In this document: positions 1-5,222 of the stretch, one piece after another
Position numbering within the stretch: the first letter of the stretch is position 1
Layout: every line of letters begins with the position of its first letter
NCBI GenBank assembly: GCA_021443235.1
Contig: JABUUJ010000043.1
Span: 1 to 5,258, forward strand
Source: Muribaculaceae bacterium
Lineage (GTDB): Bacteria > Bacteroidota > Bacteroidia > Bacteroidales > Muribaculaceae
Direction: 5' to 3'
DNA: 5,258 bases
Position numbers and translations under genes: made by a program
Notes under the pieces: generated by a model
Database searches by the model: none
Seen by the model: the letters and a program-made list of their open reading frames with translations, nothing else
Told to the model about the DNA's origin: nothing

Positions 1-8
1 ATCCTTTT

Positions 9-26
9 AATCTGTGAAATCAGTGA
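9..26. repeat. Two-copy 9-bp tandem repeat in the dnaB upstream region
   Basis: AATCTGTGA (9-17) is followed directly by AATCAGTGA (18-26), with one difference between the copies. From memory, phrases of the type 'AATCTGTGAAATC(T/A)GTG' are common dispersed intergenic sequences in Bacteroidetes genomes, so this may be the edge of such an element cut by the window start. The duplication is seen directly; the dispersed-repeat identity is recollection and has not been checked. Confidence 0.5.
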
Positions 27-34
27 GAGATAAA

Positions 35-56
35 ATTTCCACAGCATTTCCACAAG
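35..56. repeat. Two-copy 11-bp tandem repeat containing ATTTCCACA
   Basis: ATTTCCACAGC (35-45) is followed by ATTTCCACAAG (46-56), identical at 9 of 11 positions. The shared ATTTCCACA core matches the DnaA-box consensus TTATCCACA at 7 of 9 positions. A related TGTGAAAT lies at 13-20, read on the other strand. The repeat itself is certain. A DnaA-binding role is speculative, because both copies deviate from the consensus at positions 1 and 3. Confidence 0.6.
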
Positions 57-80
57 AGAAAGCTCCGCGTCGCCCCAACA

Positions 81-130
81 ATGTTGAACAACGTTAAACC
101 AAGTTGAACAACGTTGAACAATGTTGAACG
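81..130. repeat. Five-copy 10-bp tandem array, consensus ANGTTGAACA
   Basis: Five units sit head to tail without gaps: ATGTTGAACA (81-90), ACGTTAAACC (91-100), AAGTTGAACA (101-110), ACGTTGAACA (111-120) and ATGTTGAACG (121-130). The second base varies and GTTGAAC is the conserved core; unit 2 is the most degenerate. An isolated relative, GTGTTGAAAA, lies at 201-210. A 10-bp period is close to one helical turn, so all units would face the same side of the DNA. The array is non-coding and sits about 150 bp upstream of the dnaB start. Its function is unknown; a cooperative protein-binding array or a dispersed extragenic repeat are both possible. Confidence 0.85.
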
Positions 131-144
131 CTCGCACAGCGAGC
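130..144. repeat. Perfect 6-bp inverted repeat abutting the 10-bp array
   Basis: GCTCGC (130-135) and GCGAGC (139-144) are separated by ACA and form a compact GC-rich hairpin that shares its first base with the last unit of the tandem array. No T-run follows on either strand, so it does not look like an intrinsic terminator. It may cap the repeat cluster. Confidence 0.55.
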
Positions 145-226
145 TATGGTCAAGGTCAACGTCGATTCTGGCTTCGCTTGCTGGGCGAGTGTTAATAAGT
201 GTGTTGAAAAGATTGCGGTGGCAAAA

Positions 227-258
227 TTGACGAGAGTCAAGAAAAATCAGTAACTTTG
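227..258 (+). promoter_or_regulatory. Bacteroidetes-type promoter for dnaB-radC, with an inverted repeat over the -33 region
   Basis: TAACTTTG at 251-258 is an exact match to the Bacteroidetes -7 element TAnnTTTG. A TTG at 227-229 lies 21 bp upstream and can serve as the -33 element. Transcription would start near 263-266, leaving a leader of roughly 17-19 nt before the dnaB ATG. The -33 region is itself an inverted repeat, TTGAC-GAGA-GTCAA (227-240), which could be an operator or chance. The stretch before the ATG is A/T-rich with no Shine-Dalgarno sequence, as is usual in this phylum. Confidence 0.65.
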
Positions 259-281
259 CCGGTGAAAAAATCATTAAATAT

Positions 282-1844
282 ATGGCCGACAACAATACAC
301 GACCGCGCCGACCGCAGCACGAGCCGCAAGCGGTGAGCGAATTTGGCAAACTCCAGCCGCAGGACCTCAAGATTGAGGAGGCTGTGCTGGGAGCCCTTAT
401 GCTTGAGAAAGAAGCATATACCTGCGTGAGCGACCTGCTCAAGCCCGAGAGCTTCTACGACCCCACCCATCAGAGTATCTATGCCGCCATCGTGGCGCTG
501 GGCGCCTCGCAGCGACCCATCGACATGCTCACCGTGACCGAGCAGCTGCGCAACGACGGCAACCTCGAGGCAGTGGGCGGCGCCGCACGCATCTCGCAAC
601 TCACCGGCACCGTAGCCAGCGCCGCCAACGTTGAGTTTCACGCGCGTATCATCGCACAGAAGTATATCGCCCGCCGGCTCATCCACTTCAGCAGCGTCAT
701 CCAGGAGAAAGCCTTTGACGAGACCAACGACGTCTACGACCTCATGCAAGAGGCCGAGGGGGCACTGTTCGACATCTCGAAGAACACCCTCAAGCGCGAC
801 GTGATACAAATCGACCCCATTATCAGCGAGGCAATCAAGAAAATAGAGGAGGCCGCCAACAACACCACTGGCCTGAGCGGCATCCCCACCGGTTTCCACG
901 ACCTCGACAAGATGACGTCGGGGTGGCAGCGCAGCGACCTTATCATCATCGCCGCTCGCCCGGCAATGGGTAAGACCGCGCTGGTGCTCTCCATGGCCAA
1001 GAACATGGCTGTGGACTACAACATCGCCACCGCCATCTTCTCGCTCGAGATGAGCAACCTGCAGCTGGTCAACCGATTGTTGAGCAACGTGTGCGAGCTC
1101 GACAGTGCCAAAATCAAGAACGGGCAACTCACCCCCAACGACTGGGACCGCCTCATGGGACGCTCCAAGATGCTGTTCTCGGCACCGCTCTATGTCGACG
1201 ACACGCCGTCGCTATCGGTCTTTGAGTTCCAGACCAAGGCGCGCCGCCTCAAGAGCGAGCACGACATCCAGGTTATCATCATCGACTACCTGCAGCTCAT
1301 GAACGCCTCGGGAATGAAGTTTGGCAGCCGCGAGCAGGAGGTGAGCAACATCTCACGCTCGCTAAAGGCACTCGCCAAAGACCTCAACATACCCATCATC
1401 GCGCTGTCGCAGCTCAACCGCAGCGTGGAGCAGCGTGGCGACGACAAGCGTGGCAAACGCCCACAGCTCAGCGACCTGCGCGAGTCGGGCGCCATCGAGC
1501 AGGATGCCGACATCGTGTGCTTCATCCACCGCGAGGAGTATTACACCAAGAGCAAGGAAGACGCCGAGGGCAACAACATCGAGGGCATGGCCGAACTTAT
1601 CATATCCAAGCATCGTAGCGGTGCCGTGGGCGACGTGAAAATGCGCTTCGTCAAGGACTTCACACGATTTGAGAACTGGGACGACCGCTACAACCTCTCG
1701 GGCGAAAACGTAGTGTCGAGCAGGATGAACGACGACGTCCCAACCCCCGACGCCCCATTCGGCAACATCGGGCCCGCCAGCGCCACAGTGCCGCCCAATG
1801 TTGACTTCCTCCAAGACCCGGGCGAGCCAGCCAGCCCATTCTAA
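282..1844 (+). CDS. dnaB: Replicative DNA helicase DnaB
   Basis: This is the hexameric 5'-3' helicase that unwinds DNA ahead of the replisome and recruits primase. The 520-residue protein is complete. The N-terminal helical domain spans about residues 26-130 (IEEAVLGALM... PESFYDPTHQ), followed by a linker and a RecA-like ATPase domain from about residue 195. Walker A is RPAMGKTA (226-233, K231, T232). The catalytic glutamate lies in FSLEMS (E256). Walker B is VIIIDYLQL (D335). SQLNR (376-380) and DLRESGAIEQDAD (398-410) follow, and KHRSG (443-447) carries the likely arginine finger R445. No intein interrupts the ATPase motifs, a frequent insertion site in this family. Residues about 471-520 form a Pro/Asp/Gly-rich, probably disordered tail ending in PF. 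The start at 282 fits the promoter just upstream. radC follows after 38 bp without a terminator, so the two are likely one transcript. Confidence 0.98.
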   Translation: MADNNTRPRRPQHEPQAVSEFGKLQPQDLKIEEAVLGALMLEKEAYTCVSDLLKPESFYDPTHQSIYAAIVALGASQRPIDMLTVTEQLRNDGNLEAVGGAARISQLTGTVASAANVEFHARIIAQKYIARRLIHFSSVIQEKAFDETNDVYDLMQEAEGALFDISKNTLKRDVIQIDPIISEAIKKIEEAANNTTGLSGIPTGFHDLDKMTSGWQRSDLIIIAARPAMGKTALVLSMAKNMAVDYNIATAIFSLEMSNLQLVNRLLSNVCELDSAKIKNGQLTPNDWDRLMGRSKMLFSAPLYVDDTPSLSVFEFQTKARRLKSEHDIQVIIIDYLQLMNASGMKFGSREQEVSNISRSLKALAKDLNIPIIALSQLNRSVEQRGDDKRGKRPQLSDLRESGAIEQDADIVCFIHREEYYTKSKEDAEGNNIEGMAELIISKHRSGAVGDVKMRFVKDFTRFENWDDRYNLSGENVVSSRMNDDVPTPDAPFGNIGPASATVPPNVDFLQDPGEPASPF

Positions 1845-1882
1845 CCTCGGCGTTCTAATAAACTTTTTGGGTTAAAATAATT

Positions 1883-2599
1883 ATGGATTACTCTAAAAAA
1901 GACGTTGTGGCGTCGCGCGCACTGAAGGAACTGGTTGCCGAGAACGACCGGCCGCGCGAGAAGGCCAAGGCGCTGGGCTTTGGCGCACTCACCACGCCCG
2001 AGCTGCTCGCAATCATCGTGGGCAGCGGCTCGGTGGGCGAGAGCGTCACCGAGCTGTGCCAGCGCATCCTAAAAGACAATGACGGCCAGCTTATGGGCAT
2101 GGCGCGCATGTCGTTGCGCGAGCTGACGAAGTATCGCGGAATAGGCGAGGTGAAGGCCATAGAGATTCTCGCCGCGCTGGAACTGGGACGCCGCTATCAC
2201 AAAGAGGGAATACTCGAGAAACCGCAAATCACGTCAAGTGAAGTAGCCTATGGCTACTTGCGCACCCACATGGAGCACCTCACTCACGAGGAGATGCACG
2301 TCTTGCTTCTCGACCGTGCCAAGCGCATCCTGCACCACGAGCGAGTGAGCAGCGGCGGCACAGCGATGACCGTTGCCGACATCAAAATGATTCTTAAACC
2401 CGCCATTGAGCACCTTGCCGATAGCATCATCCTCGCACACAACCATCCCAGCGACACCAACCGGCCCAGTGGCATGGACAACACCCTCACCACCCAAGTG
2501 AAGCAAGCCTGCAAGGTGATGAACATTGACCTTGTCGACCACATCATCGTGTGCCGCGGCGGCCGCTACTACAGCTACAACGACGAGGGCCAGCTGTAA
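1883..2599 (+). CDS. radC: RadC family JAMM-motif protein (UPF0758)
   Basis: The 238-residue protein has normal length for chromosomal RadC. The N-terminal part (about 1-110) contains the typical DRPREK segment (22-27) and a helix-hairpin-helix, KYRGIGEVKAIEILAALELG (83-102), expected to contact DNA. The C-terminal half is a JAB/MPN-type fold. Its metal site is complete: a glutamate in HEEMHVLLLD (E136 or E137), HxH at H186/H188, S196 and D199, giving HxHx7Sxx D spacing. This argues for a zinc-dependent hydrolase, but the substrate is not established. The old 'DNA repair' label traces to an E. coli allele later assigned to another gene. One small deviation is HNHPSD where many homologues have HNHPSG. 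The start ATG is preceded by A/T-rich DNA without a Shine-Dalgarno sequence. The gene is probably co-transcribed with dnaB. Confidence 0.96.
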   Translation: MDYSKKDVVASRALKELVAENDRPREKAKALGFGALTTPELLAIIVGSGSVGESVTELCQRILKDNDGQLMGMARMSLRELTKYRGIGEVKAIEILAALELGRRYHKEGILEKPQITSSEVAYGYLRTHMEHLTHEEMHVLLLDRAKRILHHERVSSGGTAMTVADIKMILKPAIEHLADSIILAHNHPSDTNRPSGMDNTLTTQVKQACKVMNIDLVDHIIVCRGGRYYSYNDEGQL

Positions 2600-2615
2600 C
2601 CTTGACCATGACCCC

Positions 2616-2639
2616 AAGAAACCTGACTATTGAGGCAGG
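2616..2639 (-). terminator. Weak hairpin terminator for the YgbA-family gene
   Basis: On the minus strand the sequence 3' of the YgbA-family stop reads CCTGCCT-CAAT-AGTCAGG (2639-2622), a 7-position stem with one mismatch, followed by TTTCTT (2621-2616). This resembles a weak intrinsic terminator for the minus-strand gene. On the plus strand no T-run follows, so it would not clearly end dnaB-radC transcription. The hairpin occupies most of the 48-bp gap between convergent genes. Confidence 0.4.
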
Positions 2640-2647
2640 GATCGCCA

Positions 2648-2965
2648 TCAGGTAGAGTGGTGCTTGCCGCGCCACTCGCGCAGGGTGTGGGCTATGACGG
2701 CAAGGGGGTTGTAGATGATGAGGCGTGGGCCCGACCAGCGCATTACCTGGCGGACACGCTCCTTCATGGTGGGGCGGTAGCAATGGATGGGACACACACG
2801 GCAAGTGGGCTTGTCGTTGCCATACTTGCAGCGGTCGAGCCGCTGATGGGCATACTCGAGCAGCTGCGCGCACTCGGGGCACAGCGTCTTGTTACCCTCC
2901 TTGCGCCGGCAATATAGCCTGATCATTGTCTCCACAATGCGTTTCTCGTTTTCTATCCTTGTCAT
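2648..2965 (-). CDS. YgbA-family ('nitrous oxide-stimulated promoter') cysteine-rich protein
   Basis: This is a small (105-residue) soluble basic protein without signal peptide or membrane segment. It matches the family usually annotated 'nitrous oxide-stimulated promoter family protein', whose enterobacterial member is YgbA, linked in those bacteria to NsrR control and nitric oxide tolerance. N-terminal residues 1-20 form a helix-like stretch (RIENEKRIVETMIRLYC). Cysteines then occur at C29-x2-C32-x13-C46-x8-C55-x2-C58-x3-C62, plus C19, a pattern suited to binding a metal or an Fe-S cluster. The C-terminal part includes MRWSGPRLIIYNPLAVIAHTL (76-94 region). The start is the only ATG consistent with family length. 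The gene is convergent with radC and divergent from the porin gene. Family assignment is by recollection of the sequence pattern; Fe-S binding and NO response in this organism are inference. Confidence 0.82.
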   Translation of the reverse strand: MTRIENEKRIVETMIRLYCRRKEGNKTLCPECAQLLEYAHQRLDRCKYGNDKPTCRVCPIHCYRPTMKERVRQVMRWSGPRLIIYNPLAVIAHTLREWRGKHHST

Positions 2966-2983
2966 GATGCGTTAATTTTCCCT

Positions 2984-3014
2984 CAAATTTACTACATTTT
3001 CCCCGACAAAAAAA
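2984..3014 (-). promoter_or_regulatory. Bacteroidetes-type promoter for the YgbA-family gene
   Basis: On the minus strand TAAATTTG (2991-2984) matches TAnnTTTG exactly. Upstream lies a T-rich run ending in TTTG (3014-3007) that can supply the -33 element, although the TTTG itself is only 15 bp from the -7 box, closer than usual. Transcription would begin near 2977-2980, leaving about 12-15 nt before the ATG at 2965. The -33 region lies inside the palindrome at 3003-3024. Confidence 0.55.
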
Positions 3015-3024
3015 CTTTTATCGG
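3003..3024. promoter_or_regulatory. Operator-like imperfect palindrome over the -33 region of the YgbA-family promoter
   Basis: The arms CCGACAAAA (3003-3011) and TTTTATCGG (3016-3024) are complementary at 8 of 9 positions around a 4-base centre (AAAC). The centre, about 3013.5, falls close to -33 to -35 of the predicted minus-strand start and about 55 bp upstream of the predicted porin start. The size and symmetry suit a dimeric regulator. I cannot name the regulator, and A/T-rich DNA produces some such symmetry by chance, but the CCGA/TCGG ends strengthen it. Confidence 0.4.
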
Positions 3025-3035
3025 CGGTCAGTGCC

Positions 3036-3052
3036 AAAAAACAAAGTTTTTT
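3036..3052. repeat. Perfect AT-rich inverted repeat upstream of the porin -7 box
   Basis: AAAAAAC (3036-3042) and GTTTTTT (3046-3052) are perfect complements around AAA. It covers about -33 to -17 relative to the predicted porin start, the place where a -33 element would be expected, and no TTTG is visible there. It may be an operator or simply an A-tract/T-tract bend. Confidence 0.4.
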
Positions 3053-3055
3053 TCT

Positions 3056-3063
3056 TAATTTTG
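3056..3063 (+). promoter_or_regulatory. Porin promoter -7 element
   Basis: TAATTTTG matches the Bacteroidetes -7 consensus TAnnTTTG exactly. Transcription would start near 3067-3070, giving a leader of roughly 78-81 nt. A conventional -33 TTTG at the usual distance is missing, so the promoter may need an activator or rely on A/T-rich upstream DNA. Confidence 0.55.
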
Positions 3064-3096
3064 TATTCTTAAACCCCACATAAACGAGGGGATGCC

Positions 3097-3128
3097 GTGC
3101 CGCGACATGTCGTTTGGCAGCGCGGCAC
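3097..3128 (+). promoter_or_regulatory. GC-rich hairpin in the 5' leader of the porin mRNA
   Basis: GTGCCGCG (3097-3104) and CGCGGCAC (3121-3128) form a perfect 8-bp stem around a 16-base loop. Within this region CGACATGTCG (3103-3112) is a self-complementary 10-mer, and TGCC (3093-3096) can pair with GGCA (3116-3119), so alternative folds exist. The stem ends 19 nt before the ATG, leaving the A-rich initiation region single-stranded. No T-run follows, so it is not a terminator. It could stabilise the mRNA or regulate translation. Confidence 0.5.
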
Positions 3129-3147
3129 ACAGACTTAGAAGCAAAAG

Positions 3148-5115
3148 ATGAACAAGACTTTACTTAAAACAGCTATTGCACTCGCAGCGCTGTGCGCCAT
3201 GAGCGCGCAAGGCAAAGGCGTGAAGGTGGAGCCGTCCTATGCGTGGACCATCGACCCCTTGCTGGGCGACCGCACCGAGTGCGACATCGATACCAGCTTT
3301 GTCAACTATCACCTGCACGCGGTGCCCACATCGGGCAGCCATGCGTGGACCACCACGGGCAACTATGGATCTCCGGGCATCGACATGGTGTACTGGGATC
3401 GTGAAGACATCGACGAGTTCTTCTTTGAGTATGGCCTCAAGCGCTGGCTGCACAGCACCGACAAGCACGTGTTCTACAACACACGCATCCCCATGACCAT
3501 CGTCTCGCACACGACGGGTGGCAACAAATACAGCAACCAGGACCGCACGATGATTGACTTCTCGGGCAACGTCAACAAGAGCCTGCAGCTGGCGGCGGGC
3601 ATGGACTATATCTACTCCAAAGGCTCCTATGAGAACCAGGCCGACAAGAATTTCAAGTGGAACATTGGCGGCAGCTACATAGGCGACCGCTGGGAGTGCC
3701 AGACGTTTTTCCACCACTACGCGTTTACCACCAAGGAGAATGGCGGCATCACCGACGACCGCTACATCACCAATCCTGCCGAGGTGCAGGGCGGCGAGAC
3801 CAAGGTCGACAACAAGACCATACCCATACGCCTCTCCAGCGCCGAGAGCAACCTGCAGAGCTCGCACTTCTATATGAACAACCGCTACAAGGTGGGGTTC
3901 TACCGCTATCAGCGCGACTCGGTCACCGACACCATCGTGGGCAAGACCTACATCCCCGTCACCAGCTTCATCTGGACGCTCGACTACAAGAACACCCGGC
4001 ACCGCTTCACCAACAAGAACGCGACAGAGGACATGACATACTTTGACAACACCTACCTCACGCTGGGCGGCACCGCCGACACCACACGCTGCATGACACT
4101 CACCAACACCCTGGGCGTAGCGATGCTCGAGGGCTTCAGCAAGTGGGCTAAGTTTGGACTCTCGGCCTACGCCTATCACCAGCTCTATCGCCAGACGATG
4201 CGCACCGCCGTTGAGGAAGGCACAGTGATTGCCGAGGGGCTAAAGCCCATCCCCGCCACCGTTCCACGCGTGTCGACCGAGAACCGCTTCTATGTGGGCG
4301 CAAGGCTGAGCAAGGTGCAGGGCTCGCTGCTGCACTACAGCGCCAGCGCCGAGTTTGGCGTGGCAGGCGGTGTGGAGGGCGACATCGCGGTTGACGGCGA
4401 CATCGACACGCAGTTCAAGCTGCTGGGCGACACCGTCACCGTGCGAGGCTATGGCAGTTTCTCGCGCCTCAGCCCGAGCTCACTGCAAGGCCAGCTGGCC
4501 ACCAACCACTTTATTTGGAGCAACGACTTCAACCCCGTGACCAAGTTCCGCGTGGGCGGCGAGCTTGACCTGCCATTCAGCGGCACCAACATCAATGTGG
4601 GCACCGAGACGCTGAAAAACTATGTCTATTTCAACAACCAGAACCTGCCCGACCAGCATGGACCCGCCATCAACGTGTTCAGCGCCACGCTCACGCAGAA
4701 TTTTGCCTACAGGGCGCTGCACTGGGACAACAAAATCACCTACCAGACGTCGAGCAACCAGAGCGTGCTGCCGCTGCCCAAATTGGCGCTCTACAGCAAC
4801 CTCTACGCGCAGTTCCGCGTGGCGCGAGTGCTCGACACCCAGATAGGTGTTGACTGCAACTACTACACCAGCTACTACGCCTATCGCTACAACCCTGCCA
4901 CGATGACGTTTCACACGCAGGACGAGGTGAAGTGCGGCAACTTCATGTATATGAACCTGTATGCCAACTTCCGCCTGAAGCGTGCCCGCTTCTTTGTGGT
5001 TTATACCCATGCCAACGGCAAGCTCTTTGGTGGCGACAACTATTTCTCGACGCCCCACTACCCCCTCAACCCCCGCCGCCTCCAAATAGGCGTCTCGGTA
5101 GATTTCATCAACTGA
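3148..5115 (+). CDS. Bacteroidales 'putative porin' outer-membrane beta-barrel protein
   Basis: The 655-residue protein is complete. Residues 1-22 form a signal peptide: basic start (MNKTLLK), hydrophobic core (TAIALAALCAMSA) and a likely signal peptidase I cut after AQG (G22). No lipobox is present (AALC is not one). The mature protein alternates polar and aromatic residues as in a transmembrane beta-barrel and ends in GVSVDFIN, a terminal-strand-like segment whose aromatic is third from the end. Conserved-looking N-terminal segments (AWTIDPLLGDRTECDIDTSF at 32-51, GNYGSPG at 71-77, YNTRIPMTIVSHTTGG at 110-125, GSYENQ at 159-164) match what I recall of the Bacteroidetes 'putative porin' (Porin_10) family, and the length is normal for it. 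It probably sits in the outer membrane as a diffusion channel; substrate unknown. No susC/susD partner is in the window. The gene is monocistronic, with its own promoter, structured leader and strong terminator. Confidence 0.88.
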   Translation: MNKTLLKTAIALAALCAMSAQGKGVKVEPSYAWTIDPLLGDRTECDIDTSFVNYHLHAVPTSGSHAWTTTGNYGSPGIDMVYWDREDIDEFFFEYGLKRWLHSTDKHVFYNTRIPMTIVSHTTGGNKYSNQDRTMIDFSGNVNKSLQLAAGMDYIYSKGSYENQADKNFKWNIGGSYIGDRWECQTFFHHYAFTTKENGGITDDRYITNPAEVQGGETKVDNKTIPIRLSSAESNLQSSHFYMNNRYKVGFYRYQRDSVTDTIVGKTYIPVTSFIWTLDYKNTRHRFTNKNATEDMTYFDNTYLTLGGTADTTRCMTLTNTLGVAMLEGFSKWAKFGLSAYAYHQLYRQTMRTAVEEGTVIAEGLKPIPATVPRVSTENRFYVGARLSKVQGSLLHYSASAEFGVAGGVEGDIAVDGDIDTQFKLLGDTVTVRGYGSFSRLSPSSLQGQLATNHFIWSNDFNPVTKFRVGGELDLPFSGTNINVGTETLKNYVYFNNQNLPDQHGPAINVFSATLTQNFAYRALHWDNKITYQTSSNQSVLPLPKLALYSNLYAQFRVARVLDTQIGVDCNYYTSYYAYRYNPATMTFHTQDEVKCGNFMYMNLYANFRLKRARFFVVYTHANGKLFGGDNYFSTPHYPLNPRRLQIGVSVDFIN

Positions 5116-5132
5116 CCATCCTATCACGATAC

Positions 5133-5174
5133 AAAACCGCCTGCCACAAGCAAATGTGACAGGCGGTTTTATTA
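5133..5174 (+). terminator. Strong intrinsic terminator of the porin gene
   Basis: AAAACCGCCTG (5133-5143) and CAGGCGGTTTT (5160-5170) form a perfect 11-bp stem. After one mismatch, CACA/TGTG (5145-5148 and 5155-5158) extends it to a 6-base loop. TTTTATTAT follows the GC-rich core. It begins 18 bp after the porin stop. The A-run on the left arm makes it potentially bidirectional. Confidence 0.93.
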
Positions 5175-5199
5175 TGGCGACTATATACAATTTGACCCA

Positions 5200-5222
5200 A
5201 AGAAAGGGCTGCCGGAGGCAGC
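5200..5222 (-). terminator. Possible minus-strand terminator of a gene beyond the right edge
   Basis: GCTGCC (5208-5213) and GGCAGC (5217-5222) form a perfect 6-bp stem around GGA. On the minus strand it is followed by CCTTTCTTT (5208-5200), resembling an intrinsic terminator for a gene transcribed toward the porin gene. On the plus strand no T-run follows. Stop codons in two minus-strand frames lie just upstream of it (5250-5252 and 5243-5245), compatible with a gene ending near or past the edge, but no coding sequence can be confirmed. Confidence 0.35.

Noticed and set aside
1..33. Possible 3' end of an upstream gene (open from the edge to TAA at 31-33)
   Set aside because: Ten codons are too few to judge, and the stretch is a 9-bp tandem repeat resembling intergenic DNA.
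20..442. 140-residue minus-strand open frame across the repeat region and dnaB start
   Set aside because: Its C-terminal half translates the tandem repeats and the rest is antisense to dnaB; no supporting signals.
237..1127. 296-residue minus-strand open frame inside dnaB
   Set aside because: It is antisense to a certain dnaB with intact motifs; its V/G/A/H/D-rich composition is what the complement of GC-biased codons gives. No promoter or recognisable domain.
2630..2917. Plus-strand open frame opposite the YgbA-family gene
   Set aside because: The minus-strand frame has a recognisable family pattern with ordered cysteines and an upstream promoter; the plus-strand frame has neither.
3031..3128. 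Invertible promoter flanked by GTGCC/GGCAC
   Set aside because: The matching arms are only 5 bp, much shorter than those of known Bacteroides invertible promoters, and no recombinase is nearby.
3160..4179. 339-residue minus-strand open frame inside the porin gene
   Set aside because: Antisense shadow of the GC-rich third positions of the porin gene; no family resemblance. The 4480-5190 minus-strand frame is the same, and it also runs through the terminator hairpin.
5186..5194. TACAATTTG as a plus-strand -7 box for a downstream RNA
   Set aside because: It has three bases instead of two between TA and TTTG, and no start or product can be seen before the edge.
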